Counted from the stretch's first letter, positions 37,030 to 48,575 are shown. The stretch: 64,000 nucleotides of DNA from Epiperipatus broadwayi (GCA_028023455.1 JAQFVV010012396.1:7294085-7358084), one strand, 5' to 3'. The notes: a model not told the origin generated them from the sequence alone. Translations and numbers: made by a program.

Positions 37030-38640
37030 ATTTCATTTATATATATAAATTTATTATTTAAAACTAGATTTTAAGGCAATTTTTTTACCATCAAGCTAAC
37101 TCTATGTCCAGCCAAAATGTACATTTAATGGCAATAGATTAGTCCGTTATTTTATATGCTGGATACTAATACTCTTTTAAGTTTATATCTCTGTTACATA
37201 TTTAATCTAGAAATGTAATATTAATCAGTTTACATAAAGTTGAAAATAAAATTATAAATGATTTTGTCTTGTTGTGGGGTGTGTTTAATCTTGATTTGAA
37301 GGTAATATAATTTGTGTTAATGTTTTTATGTTTTGAAAACAAACTCATCATATTAAAAATATTAAGTATATTAAAGTAAGGGTGCTATTGTAATATGTTT
37401 GCTGAGGTTGTATCTAAGCAAAATATATATCTAATGTGTGTGTGTGTGGGGGGGTAATTAATCTGCTATCTTACATAGGATGGTTGTTGACTTATTTGTG
37501 CAGTAGATTACTAAAATCTTCATTTATTTATTTACATGTATTTCTTCCCAACTAAGGCGATCAAATACATTTGCATTTAAAAATAGATAGAATGAATTAG
37601 TAATATAATATAATTGTGATTTTTATCATAAATATAAAGAAAAAATGTATTATTCAGTATGATTCAGCATTCTAAAAAATAAACTGGAAAAAAATGAGAA
37701 ATGTTCTAAACCATATTATTTATCTATAGACATGTAGTATATTTGCTCACATGTTATAGTGTACATGTTACATGTATGTCTCATGGTGTACACAATATAA
37801 TTGTATGTGTGCATATATATATAAAGTTGTAAGGAAAAGTAGAAATGAACACAAAGAAATTTTTTTTATAGATATTTATTTAAAGTAGATGTTGGAATAA
37901 CAGTTAAGAGTTAAATAATAATTTTGATACTTAAAATTATTTTAAATCAATCATTTCAAAAGGTCTATTTAATATTTATTTTGATTCTGGAATCTAAAAC
38001 AAACTTGTTTTTATGTTACAATAGATATTACTGGCAAATATAAAATTCTCCCATCTATTTTCAATTAGAATAAGAATTTTGTTTAATTAAAGCTTGTGAT
38101 AACCTAGAATCTGATATTGTTTAAAGGATTAAGAAAACCTTTAGATAAATATTTGGTTTTAATTAAGATGAATTGAAAAGAGTCATTAACTTTTTTTTTC
38201 AAGATAAAGAAAGAATTTATTTAATTATTGTTTTCAACATCCATGATAATCTATAAAAAGTGGGGGGGAAAGATTGCATTAGTATTATTATGAAGTTATA
38301 ACTAAAGGTAAGGTGCAGAGTATAAGAACTGCTGCTGCTAGTGTCATAATGGTAGAGTTTGAATCCATAGGGAAGTGACCCAGATCTTTGTAGTTCCTAA
38401 CCCATATTGTGTACTAGATGGTTTGTTTGTCTGAAGTCTATCAAATGATGGAGACTGAGTAGAGCTGACTGATGAGTGTCAACAGTTATCTGGCATATAT
38501 CTTTTCCAAAAATGTCAATAAAACATACTATTTTAAGGACATGATTTTGATGGACCAGAGAGATTCCAGTGTTAATTGGCTCACTGAGGGATTATCTTGC
38601 TATGATTTCATGTATATGCTGCTTTGTCTATAGACAGAAA
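37030..38640 (+). repeat. Long dispersed repeat A, copy 1
   Basis: The left half (37030-37760) is similar to 43200-44060: TATGTCCAGCCAAAAT, ATTTAATCTAGAAATGTAAT and GAAAACAAACT-x-ATCATATT are shared. The right half (37770-38450) is similar to 58095-58990: TGTGTGCATATATATATAAA and GGAAAAGTAGAAAT are shared, as is a later TAG-GTTTGAATYCATAG block. Together the copies suggest one element of at least 1.5 kb. No reading frame or known terminal motif was seen. Confidence 0.7.
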
Positions 38641-41600
38641 TACAGACAAAGTTACTACATCATATATATATAGTGCATATAGGAAACCTACTTCACAAAC
38701 AGAAATTAGTTGATGAATAAAAAAAATAATTTATTGAAATGATAATTGTGAGAAAATCAAAAGGATAATGTATTTAGAAAAACAATCATTCTCTGCGGCT
38801 TGAGTTCTTTTTTAAAATGGAATATCACATGTTTTATTAATAAGTTCATTAAATTTTTTCTGCTCAGTTTACTAGATTGCATGAAGAAGACAAAGGCACA
38901 ATTTTGGTAACAGCCAGACTCCTTATTAAAATGGATTCAACAAGTATCGATGATTTATAATTTTAAGGCCTTCATCCTGAAAATAAATGTAATAATGGTC
39001 TAAGTATTCAATTTTAATTTTTTATTATTTAAATTTTTTTTATTTGATAAATGTATAATTTATTAATGTTTGTTTGTATTAGTGTGTCTGTGTAATATAT
39101 AAATCATACTTGTATTCAAATTCAAATATAATGAAAGTAGTGATTTATGCACAATGTAATTTTGAGACTGATCCAAGTTTGAGACAATCTCATTTTATAG
39201 ACAATGATTCTCTAAAGATTTAATCATTTATTAATGTATTTATATTTGTATTAGTGTGTTTGTACTTGCATGTCTGTGTTTTTATAACAAGTAATGATTT
39301 TTATCTATAAAATTAAGGTATTACAGAGCAATGCAATGTAAATATTAAGACTGATTATCAGATATACAGAAAGGTTGCAGTTGATAAAGCAATCACAAAA
39401 TTTACTGGGCATAGAACCATGTGAAAATATATACTCTTAAAACCAATAAAGAGAGGTTTCAAGTGGTGTGTGTAGTGATAGCCATAATAGATATGTATAT
39501 CACATGGAATTGTATGCAGGCAAAGAATCAAATCCTGATTATTGTCTATGCTTTGGTATTCATGATGAAGTCAGTAGTTTTGACACATTTTGGATCACAT
39601 TATTTTTAAGTATACTGCTAGCAAATGAGCTATATGCAAATAAATTATTTCTTTGTGGGACAATAAACATAACAAGATAGCATCACTGGCATGCACAAAA
39701 AATATATAAATTACACAAAAAATATAAAATGAAAAGAGGAAACTCATTTTATCATTGATTCAGACAGTAGCCTTCAATTTCTAGTTTTGGATAGACAAGA
39801 AGCCAGTTGCTATGATGACAAATGCATATCCACCTTCTGGAAATGATTTATTTTGAATTTTTTATTAGGATGAATCTTTTTCTTATAGATGCCTTGAGAT
39901 TTTTTAACTTTTGGGGTACAAGATAAAAATAAAGAATTCTTATGTTAGAATTTTTTTAAGTTCTGAAGTTATGGATTATCTCAGGTAAGAAGTATTATAC
40001 ATGGTTTGAATGAGAATTTTGTGAGGAATACAAAGAAATTATCAATGAAGATGTAATTTTAAACTTAGTTAATGATAAATTAGAAATTATGAACAAACAA
40101 AACAGTAATAATTTTTTTGGATGTTGAAATTTATTTTTTAAATGGTAATCACTATTCATCTTAGCCTTATTGTTTTTCTTAGTTTTTCTATTTTTGTCAA
40201 TATATAGCATTTTGCTGTAACATAATTAAAACTGAAATTATTGTGAAAATTATGTCTCAAGTCAGTTTTTTTCCAAATTCAATATGTCTCCAAATACCTT
40301 AATACACCTGGGTCTCTTTTTATGCGGAATTATTTAACACGATTTTAAAGTTACATGATTTGTGTTTCACCGGAAGTCGAACTTCGATAATGCGCTATTA
40401 CTTTAAATAATAAATTTCGAGCACTTACATTATATTGAAAGTAATTGCACATTATTGGAAATCGACTTTCATCTTAGTAATTTCAATATTTTCAGTGCTT
40501 TATAATAATAAGATTTTATGCAATAATAAAATTAAAATCATGATTTCCACATTTTATGTATACACACATTAAATTTTACAAGATTATAATGTAAATTTGT
40601 TCAAACATTGTGCGTGTTAATTTTGCATTTTAAATCACATTCTGTTTTTGCTTTTTAAAAAAGAACGTAATCAATTATTAATCATTTAGTGTCTGCAAGT
40701 TTATTTTTAAAAGATGAGTAATAGCAGTGGGCACAATTAAAATTGAAAATTAAAGACAAAAATAAGAATTTAATTTTTAGTTGTTAGATTAATTACTAAT
40801 TACGTTGTCACCAGAAAACCATTAATTAACACAACATGAGAGTGATGTCAGAGCTAGTTGTATTTCATCTTGTGAAGAATCTGATTTTTTTTATCAGTTT
40901 GCAAACGAACTTGTTTACCGGCAAATAGCGATAATAATTAAAACATGTATAAAAAAATATAAACTACTGAAATTATGCATAAAAATATATTGTTTTGAAT
41001 AAAATTAAATATTATAGTTAAAAAAAGTTTGTCTTGTATCAATTTTTTTCAAATTTGAAATTTTTTATTAGTCATATTTTATTTCCTTATTTTTTTTTTT
41101 GCATGAATTTTAAAGTAAATTTTACGTTGGTGCTTTGCTTTTACGCGAGTTTTGAAAAATTACAGACCGCATCCTCCCCTTTTCAATGTAAGATACGTCT
41201 ATTTTTTGCACGATTTCGTTTGCACATGTTTTCTGAGGAACCTATCTATCGTGTAAAACGAGACCCAGGTGCATAGTTAAATAATTAACTTTGCAATTAA
41301 ATCTCTAAACAAGTTTAAAAGTCAATAAGTTTGTTTAAATAAATGACATTTGTTTCTAAAGGATTTGTGCTCATTATTTAATAAATGACATTTCCAGTTT
41401 TATTTTATTTTGGAATTAGAAAAGGAAAACTCCAAATTTTTTTTTTTAAACATTGAAAATGAAGCCACAAAAGCCTGAATTTTAAAAGAACTTTCCAAAC
41501 TGCATCTAGTGATGCTTTACTTATCATTAGAAATAATGAATTAATTAATAACTTTGATTTGTAGGGGGATAATAATAATATGCACGTACAAGTGCAGTTT

Positions 41601-42197
41601 ATATATATTTTCAACATCGAGTTAATTTTATTACAAAACTATGATAGGGTTTAATAAGTTTATTTTCGTTATAAATGCCAGTGTGTGCATACAAATTTGA
41701 ATGGGTGCCATATATATTAGAATCAGTCATCAAACACATATATGTTAAAATTAATTATTACGTATCATAAGAATGAATTTTTATTATTGGTTTATGACAA
41801 TTTCAAAGATGTTAATGTTAAATTATTATACAGCACACTGAGTGCTTATATATAGGTGTCTTTTATGTAAATCTTTTGAATGTAAATTACAATGTAATAG
41901 CATATTTTTTTGTATTATTTTAATCAAAATCAGAACGCCAAATTTATATTTATAGTATACTTAGCAGACTTTAATTTCATTTTATTATTATTGTTTCTAA
42001 TTAATAAATTTATATTTCAATAAGTTATTCCAGTAAATTTATTTAATCATAAAATAGATTTAAAATATTACGCTAACAGTAACAGTTATAGAACTCTTGC
42101 TCCCTGAGCTAGATTTATGCATAATGGTCAGTTATATGAATTAGGTTGATATCTTGTGTTATTGACATCCAGATGATCCTGGTTGACACAAAGGCAT
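38641..42197. other. Non-coding DNA with a CpG-richer patch
   Basis: No gene seen. The segment 40310-41280 keeps many more CpG than the rest of the window (CACCGGAAGTCGAACTTCGA near 40368, TTGCACGATTTCGTTTGC near 41205). CACCGGAAGT at 40368-40377 equals the ETS-factor consensus, though a single site is weak evidence. The frame at 41034-41276 has no known domain. Confidence 0.45.
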
Positions 42198-42310
42198 ATT
42201 AAAACAGGCAAAACTCACTATACATATTGCCACTCACTGCAAGCTAGAGCAATGAATGGATGCCAGAAGACTTGTGCATAAAATCCCCATCTAGTGCCTA
42301 CTCATCCAAT

Positions 42311-42356
42311 ATCCCCAGACTAGTTTCTGGCTTGTGGCCTTCGTCAGTGAGAGCAC
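42311..42356 (-). ncRNA. Hammerhead-like motif (family 2, left arm)
   Basis: Minus strand: helix I strand CTCTCA, core CTGACGA (42347-42341), helix II AGGC-CACAA-GCCA (GGC pairs with GCC), GAAA (42327-42324), a minimal helix III in ACTAGT, then C, then TGGGGA, which can pair with CTCTCA using G-U pairs. All invariant core bases are present. An A-A mismatch at the base of helix II is a departure from the model. Confidence 0.45.
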
Positions 42357-42493
42357 TGTACCTAGATCTTAAGATCTAATGCAACCCTCCAACAACTACC
42401 TTTTATCTCTACTTAACTACAAAACTATGAGTCTTAAATTGAAAACACCTTAATATTTTCAAATCAAGCTCATCAGCTTATAGAGTCAGATAG

Positions 42494-42531
42494 GCCTTAT
42501 CACTGACGAAGGCCAGAAATTAGTCTGAGGA
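42494..42531 (+). ncRNA. Hammerhead-like motif (family 2, right arm, deleted helix II)
   Basis: CTGACGA (42503-42509) is followed by only AGGCCA before GAAA (42516-42519), then TTAGTCTGAGGATA. Compared with the left arm, 7 bp of helix II are missing, so folding is unlikely. Confidence 0.3.
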
Positions 42532-42648
42532 TATTGGATGAGTAGGCACTAGATGGGGATTTTATGCATAATCCTTCTAGCATTTATTTATTATTCTATC
42601 TTGCAGTGAGTGGCAATACATATAGTGAGTTTTGACTGTTTTAATAAC

Positions 42649-43199
42649 AGTTATAAGGAAGCATAAGAAATGTTGATCATATGATGACAAAGGGATATTC
42701 TTTAAAATTCATGCACTAAATTTTTATTTTATTATTAATGTGAAATTAAGTTTATAGTTGACCAATACATTAATTGTACTAAGTAGCCAGAGGGCATTGA
42801 TGATGACCAGCATGGTTTATTATCCCAGCATTATATTTTTAATTATTATATTCTTATGGATTTGCACTTAAGTTTGTGCATCCAAATTATTATTTATATA
42901 ATCTGACTCAAGCTTGCCAAGGACTAAATAATTAGCTTGGTCTATAGTGGATCACTTTCAAATCCAGTCACAAGGTTGACTATTGATTTTATTCTTTGAT
43001 CATTCATATTGATGATTGATTATTATTCTTCTCTGTAATGTTGGTGAACTATAGAACTTATAGTTAGTCGTTATTTTTGGTGATCTCTCATGCTCATATT
43101 CATTATATTATTTGTATATTTAAATTTAGATTTCTATATTAAATGTGGTTGATGATTATGATTTTCCATCAAACCAGATTCAGCCCTGTTTCTCCATAT
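42649..43199. other. AT-rich non-coding DNA
   Basis: Nothing recognised. Confidence 0.5.
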
Positions 43200-44105
43200 C
43201 TTATTTCATTTATATATATATATAAATTTATTATAAAGTAATATACAAGATGAGGCTATGTCCAGCCAAAATATACACTTAATGACAATAGATTAGTCTG
43301 TTATTTTATGTTGCTGGCTGGTAACAATTTTTTAGGTTTAAATCTATATATTGTTTATTTATATATATTCTACTTGCGCTAATTGCATATTTAATCTAGA
43401 AATGTAATATTAATCAGCTTACATAAAGTTGAAAATGAGATTATAAATGATTTTGTCAAGCATGTCTTGCATGGGGTGTGTTTAATGTTGATTTGAAGAT
43501 AATATAATCACGTAGCCAAGCATTGGTGATTGAGAGGTCAGCAACAGCTGCTTTACAAGCAGTTGTCACGGGTTCGTTTCCCAGCTGATGCTATGACACA
43601 TGAGAAAAAAAAATATATAATCATGTGTTAATGTATTTACATTTTGAAAACAAACTGATCATATTAAAAATATTAAATATATTAAAGGTAAGGCTGCTAT
43701 TGTAATAAGTTTGTTGAGGCTATATCTAACCAAAATACATATCTAGTGTGTTTTTTTTTTTTTTTGGGGGGGGGGTAATCTGCTATCTTAAATAGGTTGG
43801 CTGTTTACTTATTTGTGCAGTAGAGTACTAAAATTGTCATATTATTTATTTACATATATTTTTTCCCAAGTAAGGTGATCAAATACACTTGCATTTTAAA
43901 ATAGAATAAATATATTATATAATATAATTGATTAATAGTTTTTATCATAAATATAAAGAAAAAATGTATGATTATTTAGCATGATTCAGCATTTTTTTTT
44001 AAAATAAAATGAAAGAAAGTGAAAAATGTTCTCAACCATATTATTTATTCATCTATAGACATGTAATGTATTTGTACACATGTTATAGAATGTTATAAAT
44101 AGGTT
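43200..44105 (+). repeat. Long dispersed repeat A, copy 2 (with SINE)
   Basis: Similar to 37030-37760 over its whole length, broken by a SINE at 43514-43612. Ends after ATAGACATGTAATGTATTTG; the right half seen at 37770 and 58095 is missing. Confidence 0.7.
43514..43612 (+). mobile_element. tRNA-derived SINE, copy 5, in repeat A
   Basis: The head starts GCATTGGTGATTGAGAGGT. The anticodon arm is GCTGC-TTTACAA-GCAGT, so TCC has mutated to TAC. B box GGTTCGTTTCC, tail GCTATGACACATGAG plus A run. Flanks AATATAATCACGT (43501-43513) and ATATAATCATGT (near 43615-43626) are the target duplication with one difference. The sister repeat copy has the uninterrupted site AATATAATTTGTGTTAATG at about 37304-37322, which proves an insertion. 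Confidence 0.9.
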
Positions 44106-46386
44106 ATGTAAACAAATTCCTCAATACACATCTTATCAAGCATTGCTATTACATCTTATTAAATAAATATATCGTTTTCAACCATTATTAATTCATTTGC
44201 ATGCTGAAATCCTAAGTTTAATCTAGTTTCTCTTATCTATAACCGTTTTTATTCATATAATACTAGCATATTTTTATGTATCTGTCTTATGTGCAAATGT
44301 ATACAAATTCCATAAAGTTGATATCTTAAATAAAAACATGCATTTTATTGTCCCTAGTATACATATAGAACCACTGATTATATTTATAGTGCCCTTGAGT
44401 AAAATTAGAAGTATTGATGACCAACATACATAGATAATATGTCTATCACAAGTACATTGCACATTCTTAGGAATCCAACTCCTGATGATAAAATTAGAAG
44501 AGTAATATTTTTTTTTTAGAATGAACTTATATTATTGAAAAAATATATTTTCTAACATCAATGAAACATTTATAATATATATACTTTTATAATAAAGCTG
44601 ATTATATCAAAGTTTAATAATCTTAAGGGTATTATATATATATATCTAAATCTAAAATCAATAATATGCAAAAAAAAATTATTTATATTTTAAAAAAGTT
44701 TAAAAAATGTTTTGTAATCACGTATTTACCTTGCTATGACGTCATGACGGTCAACATTGTTTCTACACGTTGAATTTTATTTTTACAATGTGTCTCATTT
44801 TTTGACTGAAAATTAGAAAAGTCAGCCCATAGCGCTGAAATGAGCGGGGGGGGGGGGCTCCAATGTTTTTGCCTGTCTGGAGGACAGGCTAATACATGCT
44901 AAGGTTTTTATGTATATGCATCAATGCACACACACATTTCTATTAGTGGTGAATCTTTGAGAGGAAAAAAAAACCAAATTATATCCCATTATTTTCAAAT
45001 AAGTTGTTCAGATCTTTTCTTGAATTTATGGAAATGAATTAAGTTACCAAAGACATAAAACTATAATCTTGCATTATCATTTAACTTTGTAAATAATTTA
45101 ATGTTTTAGTAAATAAATTTCTTTCTGCATTTATTTTTTGTAACTTCCAAATTGTATTAAATAATCTTATGTTTCAATTATTTAACAATCATTTTCAAAG
45201 ATCTAAACAGAAGCACTATATAAATATCATGTTATTAAAAAATATGAATTAATTTTAAATTTTATATATCTATAATTTATTATGATTTAAATATAAATCA
45301 TATTGTCTGACCATAGTTAAAATTTTGAATAAATTATTATTAAAAAATACTAGATGTTAATATAATATATGACCTATTTACTTGATGGAACTACGTAGTG
45401 TTGAATGAGTGAAAAAAATAATTAATTGATTAAAAATAAAATCGTGAATTTATGGCTATAAGAATATGTTATATTAAAAAAATATTTTGCAATACAAATA
45501 ATAATTTATTTATTGAAAGAATATAAATTATTTAACAAAAAAATACATTGCTGACAAATAAAATGTATGCAGAAATGTCTGTATTTATTCTTCAATTTAA
45601 AGTTACAAGTATATATTAAATAAAGTGGAAGAAAGTAATATATTTTGCAATAAAAATATGTATTAAATAAAAATAAGCAAAAGATAATCTATACATAAAA
45701 TATATACAGAATAAAAGAATACAAATCATAGTCCTTGGTGATATATGTTTATTAATAAATGAAAGTAATAGACAGCAAATCCAATACATATGTTGCTAAA
45801 TGTAAATTCATACAAAGTGAAATTCCAAAAATAAAAGCATTTCTAGAAGCCAGACTGCCAATAATGATATGGAATTGAATTATGTTTCAACAAGCAAAAA
45901 ACAAAGTAAGCATTGAAATTTGAACTTGACACTATAAAACTGGAGTAGATTTTCTTTTTACATATGCAGATATGCCTTATATTTTATTTGTCATCAATGT
46001 ATTTTTTTTGTTAAATAATTGATATTATTTTAGGAAAAAATTGATTTTTGCAAAAATAAGTTATTTTCATTTTATTTAATATGCATTTGTAACCATGAAT
46101 TCAAGAATAAATGTGGAGATATTATTTTTTAACAAGTGGGTAGATCATAAAATATATTATAATATTTTTTAATATATTAATATTTTTATTAATTTATTTT
46201 TATTGAAATATCTAAATATATTAATTTTATTATTTAATTCTTATTCTATTATGTATTTTAAACTTTTGATCTATTTTATTTTAATATTCTGTAAAATTAT
46301 CAATTGGTTTAATATTATTATTACTTTTGTCTTTTCTAATTTATTCATGAAAATTTTACATTAGATACTATTTAATGCCCACCCAT
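44106..46386. other. AT-rich non-coding DNA
   Basis: No gene seen. A G run lies near 44846. Around 44715-44850 CpG is richer. Confidence 0.45.
44737..44744. promoter_or_regulatory. CRE-like octamer
   Basis: TGACGTCA, the perfect cAMP-response-element palindrome, followed at once by TGACGGTCA. It sits in a CpG-richer patch, but with no gene beside it a chance match remains possible. Confidence 0.15.
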
Positions 46387-46399
46387 AAATAATTTATAT

Positions 46400-46499
46400 A
46401 TATATATATTTTATATGTCAAAGCATTGACTGGGAAGTAAACCTGGGCCTGCTGCTTGGAAGGCAGCTATGCTAACCACTAGACCACCAACACTTGATT
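46400..46499 (-). mobile_element. tRNA-Gly(UCC)-derived SINE, copy 6 (minus)
   Basis: Reverse complement reads ATCAAGTGTTGGTGGTCTAG, anticodon arm GCTGC-CTTCCAA-GCAGC, damaged B box GGTTTACTTCC, then CAATGCTTTGACATATA. The A tail has become a (TA)n tract. A perfect 13-bp target duplication, AAATAATTTATAT, lies at 46387-46399 and 46500-46512. Confidence 0.88.
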
Positions 46500-46749
46500 A
46501 AATAATTTATATTTTTGTTTAAGAAGTAATATGTTAACTAGAATTTTATTTATTTATTTTATAAACATTTTTAGTGGCTATTTCTTTCATTCTAAGTACA
46601 TATGTTAGTATAAATAGTTGCAACATCCATTTTAACAAATTTCTATTTAAAATTTTATGAGCACAGACTTTCACACGACCCACCACTCTCCACTCTATCT
46701 AATAACACTCATACACTTAAACACATATATGTTGAAAAGATAAACAATC

Positions 46750-46793
46750 ACCAATATACATATTTCATGCTAAACCAGCGATCATCAGTTGGT
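46750..46793 (-). ncRNA. Hammerhead-ribozyme-like motif (family 1)
   Basis: Minus strand: ACCAA, CTGATGA (46788-46782), helix II TC-GCT-GGTTT-AGC-AT, GAAA (46766-46763), helix III AT-ATGT-AT, then A (the expected cleavage-side base), then TTGGT, which pairs with ACCAA over 5 bp. All catalytic core bases are present. Only three helix II pairs are intact; the two at its base are mismatched. Confidence 0.55.
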
Positions 46794-47053
46794 CCAGATT
46801 ATCATCTCTGCACATATACACTATAAGTGCTCAGATGGGGTTCAGATTGACCTTAGGTCAACATGGGTGTGACAAGAATCTCAGCCTCAGGGTGGCCTTT
46901 GAGCATTCCATCATCAGATTTTCAATTGGATGGACAGTTGAAGAGTTGGAGTGTGGAGTAGATTGAAGCCTGTCCATTAAAGTATGAAGACTGTCTATCT
47001 TAATATATATCTGAGCACTTATAGTATATATATATGCAGATATGATAATCTGG

Positions 47054-47097
47054 ACCAACTGATGATCACTTGTTTAGCATGAAATATGTATATTGGT
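47054..47097 (+). ncRNA. Hammerhead-ribozyme-like motif (family 1)
   Basis: ACCAA, CTGATGA (47059-47065), TCACTTGTTTAGCAT, GAAA (47081-47084), ATATGTAT, A, TTGGT. The core and helix I are intact. Helix II is weaker than in the other copies of this locus (ACT opposite AGC). Confidence 0.5.
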
Positions 47098-47521
47098 GAT
47101 TGTTTGTCTTTTTGACACATATGTGTTTAAGTGTATGAGTGTTATTAGATAGAGTGGAGAGTGATGGGGCATGGGAAAGTCTGTGCTCATATACCTTATA
47201 TATATATAAACACAGGTATATAATAAGCCTCTGTTTCGGTTATTACATTATAGAGATGTCTGCCCATCCTTGCATATGTATTAAATGGATTATGTCCTGT
47301 ACATGTGGGGTTCAGATTGACCTTAGGTCAACATGGGTGTGACAAGAATCTTGGCCTCAGGGTGGCCTTTGAGCAATCCATCATCAGATTTTTAATTGGA
47401 TGGACGGTTGAAGAGTTGGAGTGTGGAGTAGATTGAAGCCTGTCCATTAAAGTATGAAGACTGTCTATTTTAATATATATCTGAGCACTTATAGTGTATA
47501 TGGGCAGAGATGATAATCTGG

Positions 47522-47565
47522 ACCAATTGATGATCGCTGGTTTAGCATGAAATACATATATTGGT
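47522..47565 (+). ncRNA. Hammerhead-ribozyme-like motif (family 1)
   Basis: ACCAA, TTGATGA (47527-47533; C3 changed to T), helix II TC-GCT-GGTTT-AGC-AT, GAAA (47549-47552), then TACATATA and TTGGT closing helix I. One core substitution suggests reduced activity. Confidence 0.42.
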
Positions 47566-47662
47566 GATTGTTTATCTTTTCGACATATATGTGTTTAAGT
47601 GTATGAGTGTTATTAGATAGAGTGGAGAGTGGTGGGTCGTGTGAAAGTCTGTGCTCATATAC

Positions 47663-48045
47663 CCTATATATTAAAATGTTTATATTCAATTTTTTTTTCA
47701 TTTAATTTTAATATCAATAGTTTATTTTCATCTTTATTATCCATTTTGCTACCTTATTAAATTAATATTAATCTAAATGAAATCCTTTTTTGTTTTCATT
47801 AAAATATAAGAGAAATTAAATAATTATAATTGAATATATAATTTAATTTTGATTAATATATAAAATTAATTTACATTTTGAAGTTTCAGATATGATAAAT
47901 AATATATAATAATTTATAAAGTATTGTATGATTGTGATTAAAAATATTTATAAAAGTGTATGTTTAAAATAGAAGAAAGATTAAAACTGGAAAATTAAAT
48001 GGTGTTTTCCTGAAGATTTGTGATGATGAAGTTTTAGTTATATAT
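47663..48045. other. AT-rich non-coding DNA
   Basis: Nothing recognised. Confidence 0.5.
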
Positions 48046-48048
48046 TGG

Positions 48049-48217
48049 ACTATTTCCATCATCTAATAAAGTATTGAATGTCTTTAGAAAAATTTAACTT
48101 TATTTAAATATTTCAAATATATTCAACTGTTAGTAATAGCATACTAACCTTTGGAATATTTAAATAAAGTTAAATTTTTCTATAGACAATACTTATATTA
48201 GATGATGGAAATATTTT
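48049..48217. repeat. MITE-like inverted repeat
   Basis: Arms of about 66 bp (48049-48115 and 48152-48217) are inverted copies: TTTCCATCATCTAATA pairs with TATTAGATGATGGAAA, and AAAAATTTAACTTTATTTAA with its complement. The spacer is about 36 bp. Confidence 0.8.
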
Positions 48218-48370
48218 AATATATAAATAGAACTGGAAAAATAGATAATTGAATGCTTAGTGAAAATGTTGACATAAAATTTAAAGAAATATATCTTATT
48301 GTAGATATATATAAGATGTGGATAGTGTGTATAAGTACAGATATATTATTTGTAAAGTTGAAATAATGTG

Positions 48371-48575
48371 GAGATATTGAAAGTCCTCAATGAGTTATAT
48401 GTAAACTAACTGTCAGTAAATATAAAATGTAGAATGAGCCACCTGAACTTTAGTGTTGATCATATATAAAGATAATATTCACTGATATGCTTCCACACAG
48501 AGTGTGATTTACATATAACATAATTTTACATTTACTGATGGTTTACACATAACTTGCTGGCGGTTTCAATATTTC
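48371..48575. repeat. MITE-like inverted repeat
   Basis: Arms of about 55 bp: GATATTGAAAG...GAGTTATATGTAAAC at the left pairs with GTTTACACATAACTTG...CTTTCAATATT-like sequence at the right, and CAGTAAATATAAAAT with ATTTTACATTTACTG. The spacer is about 95 bp and non-coding. Confidence 0.75.

Larger units (their letters stand above)
42198..42648. repeat. Foldback element with two outward hammerhead-like motifs
   Basis: The left arm (42198-42350) and right arm (42500-42648) are inverted copies. They share AAAACTCACTATA, GCCACTCACTGCAAG, GCATAAAATCCCCATCTAGT, CCTACTCATCCAATATCC and the CTGACGAAGGCC region. The middle of about 150 bp is unrelated, with no coding content. Confidence 0.85.
46662..47662. 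repeat. Inverted plus tandem repeat array with three hammerhead-like motifs
   Basis: A unit of about 360 bp starting GGGGTTCAGATTGACCTTAG occurs at about 46837-47199 and again at about 47308-47662, in direct orientation and highly similar. Its right part (about 47035-47199) is also present inverted at 46662-46835 (CACAGACTTTCACACGACCC to GATTATCATCTCTGCACATA). So the order is inverted arm, unit, spacer, unit. Partial tandem and inverted-tandem copies are a known insertion habit of Penelope-like elements, but no Penelope protein is visible. Open frames at 46858, 47139 and 47489 are by-products. Confidence 0.9.

Noticed and set aside
38465-38500. CTGATGA near 38470
   Set aside because: No GAAA or helix pairing follows at a suitable distance.
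41034-41276. 80-residue frame ending in RVKRDPGA
   Set aside because: No known family and mostly hydrophobic AT-driven composition at its start; it could be chance.
42440-42475. Minus-strand CTGATGA followed by GAAA in the middle of the 42198 foldback
   Set aside because: Only nine bases lie between them with no helix II pairing, so it is probably coincidence.
46837-47662. Direct repeats as a CRISPR-like array
   Set aside because: Two units of about 360 bp without regular short repeats or spacers in a eukaryotic context; these are interspersed repeats.
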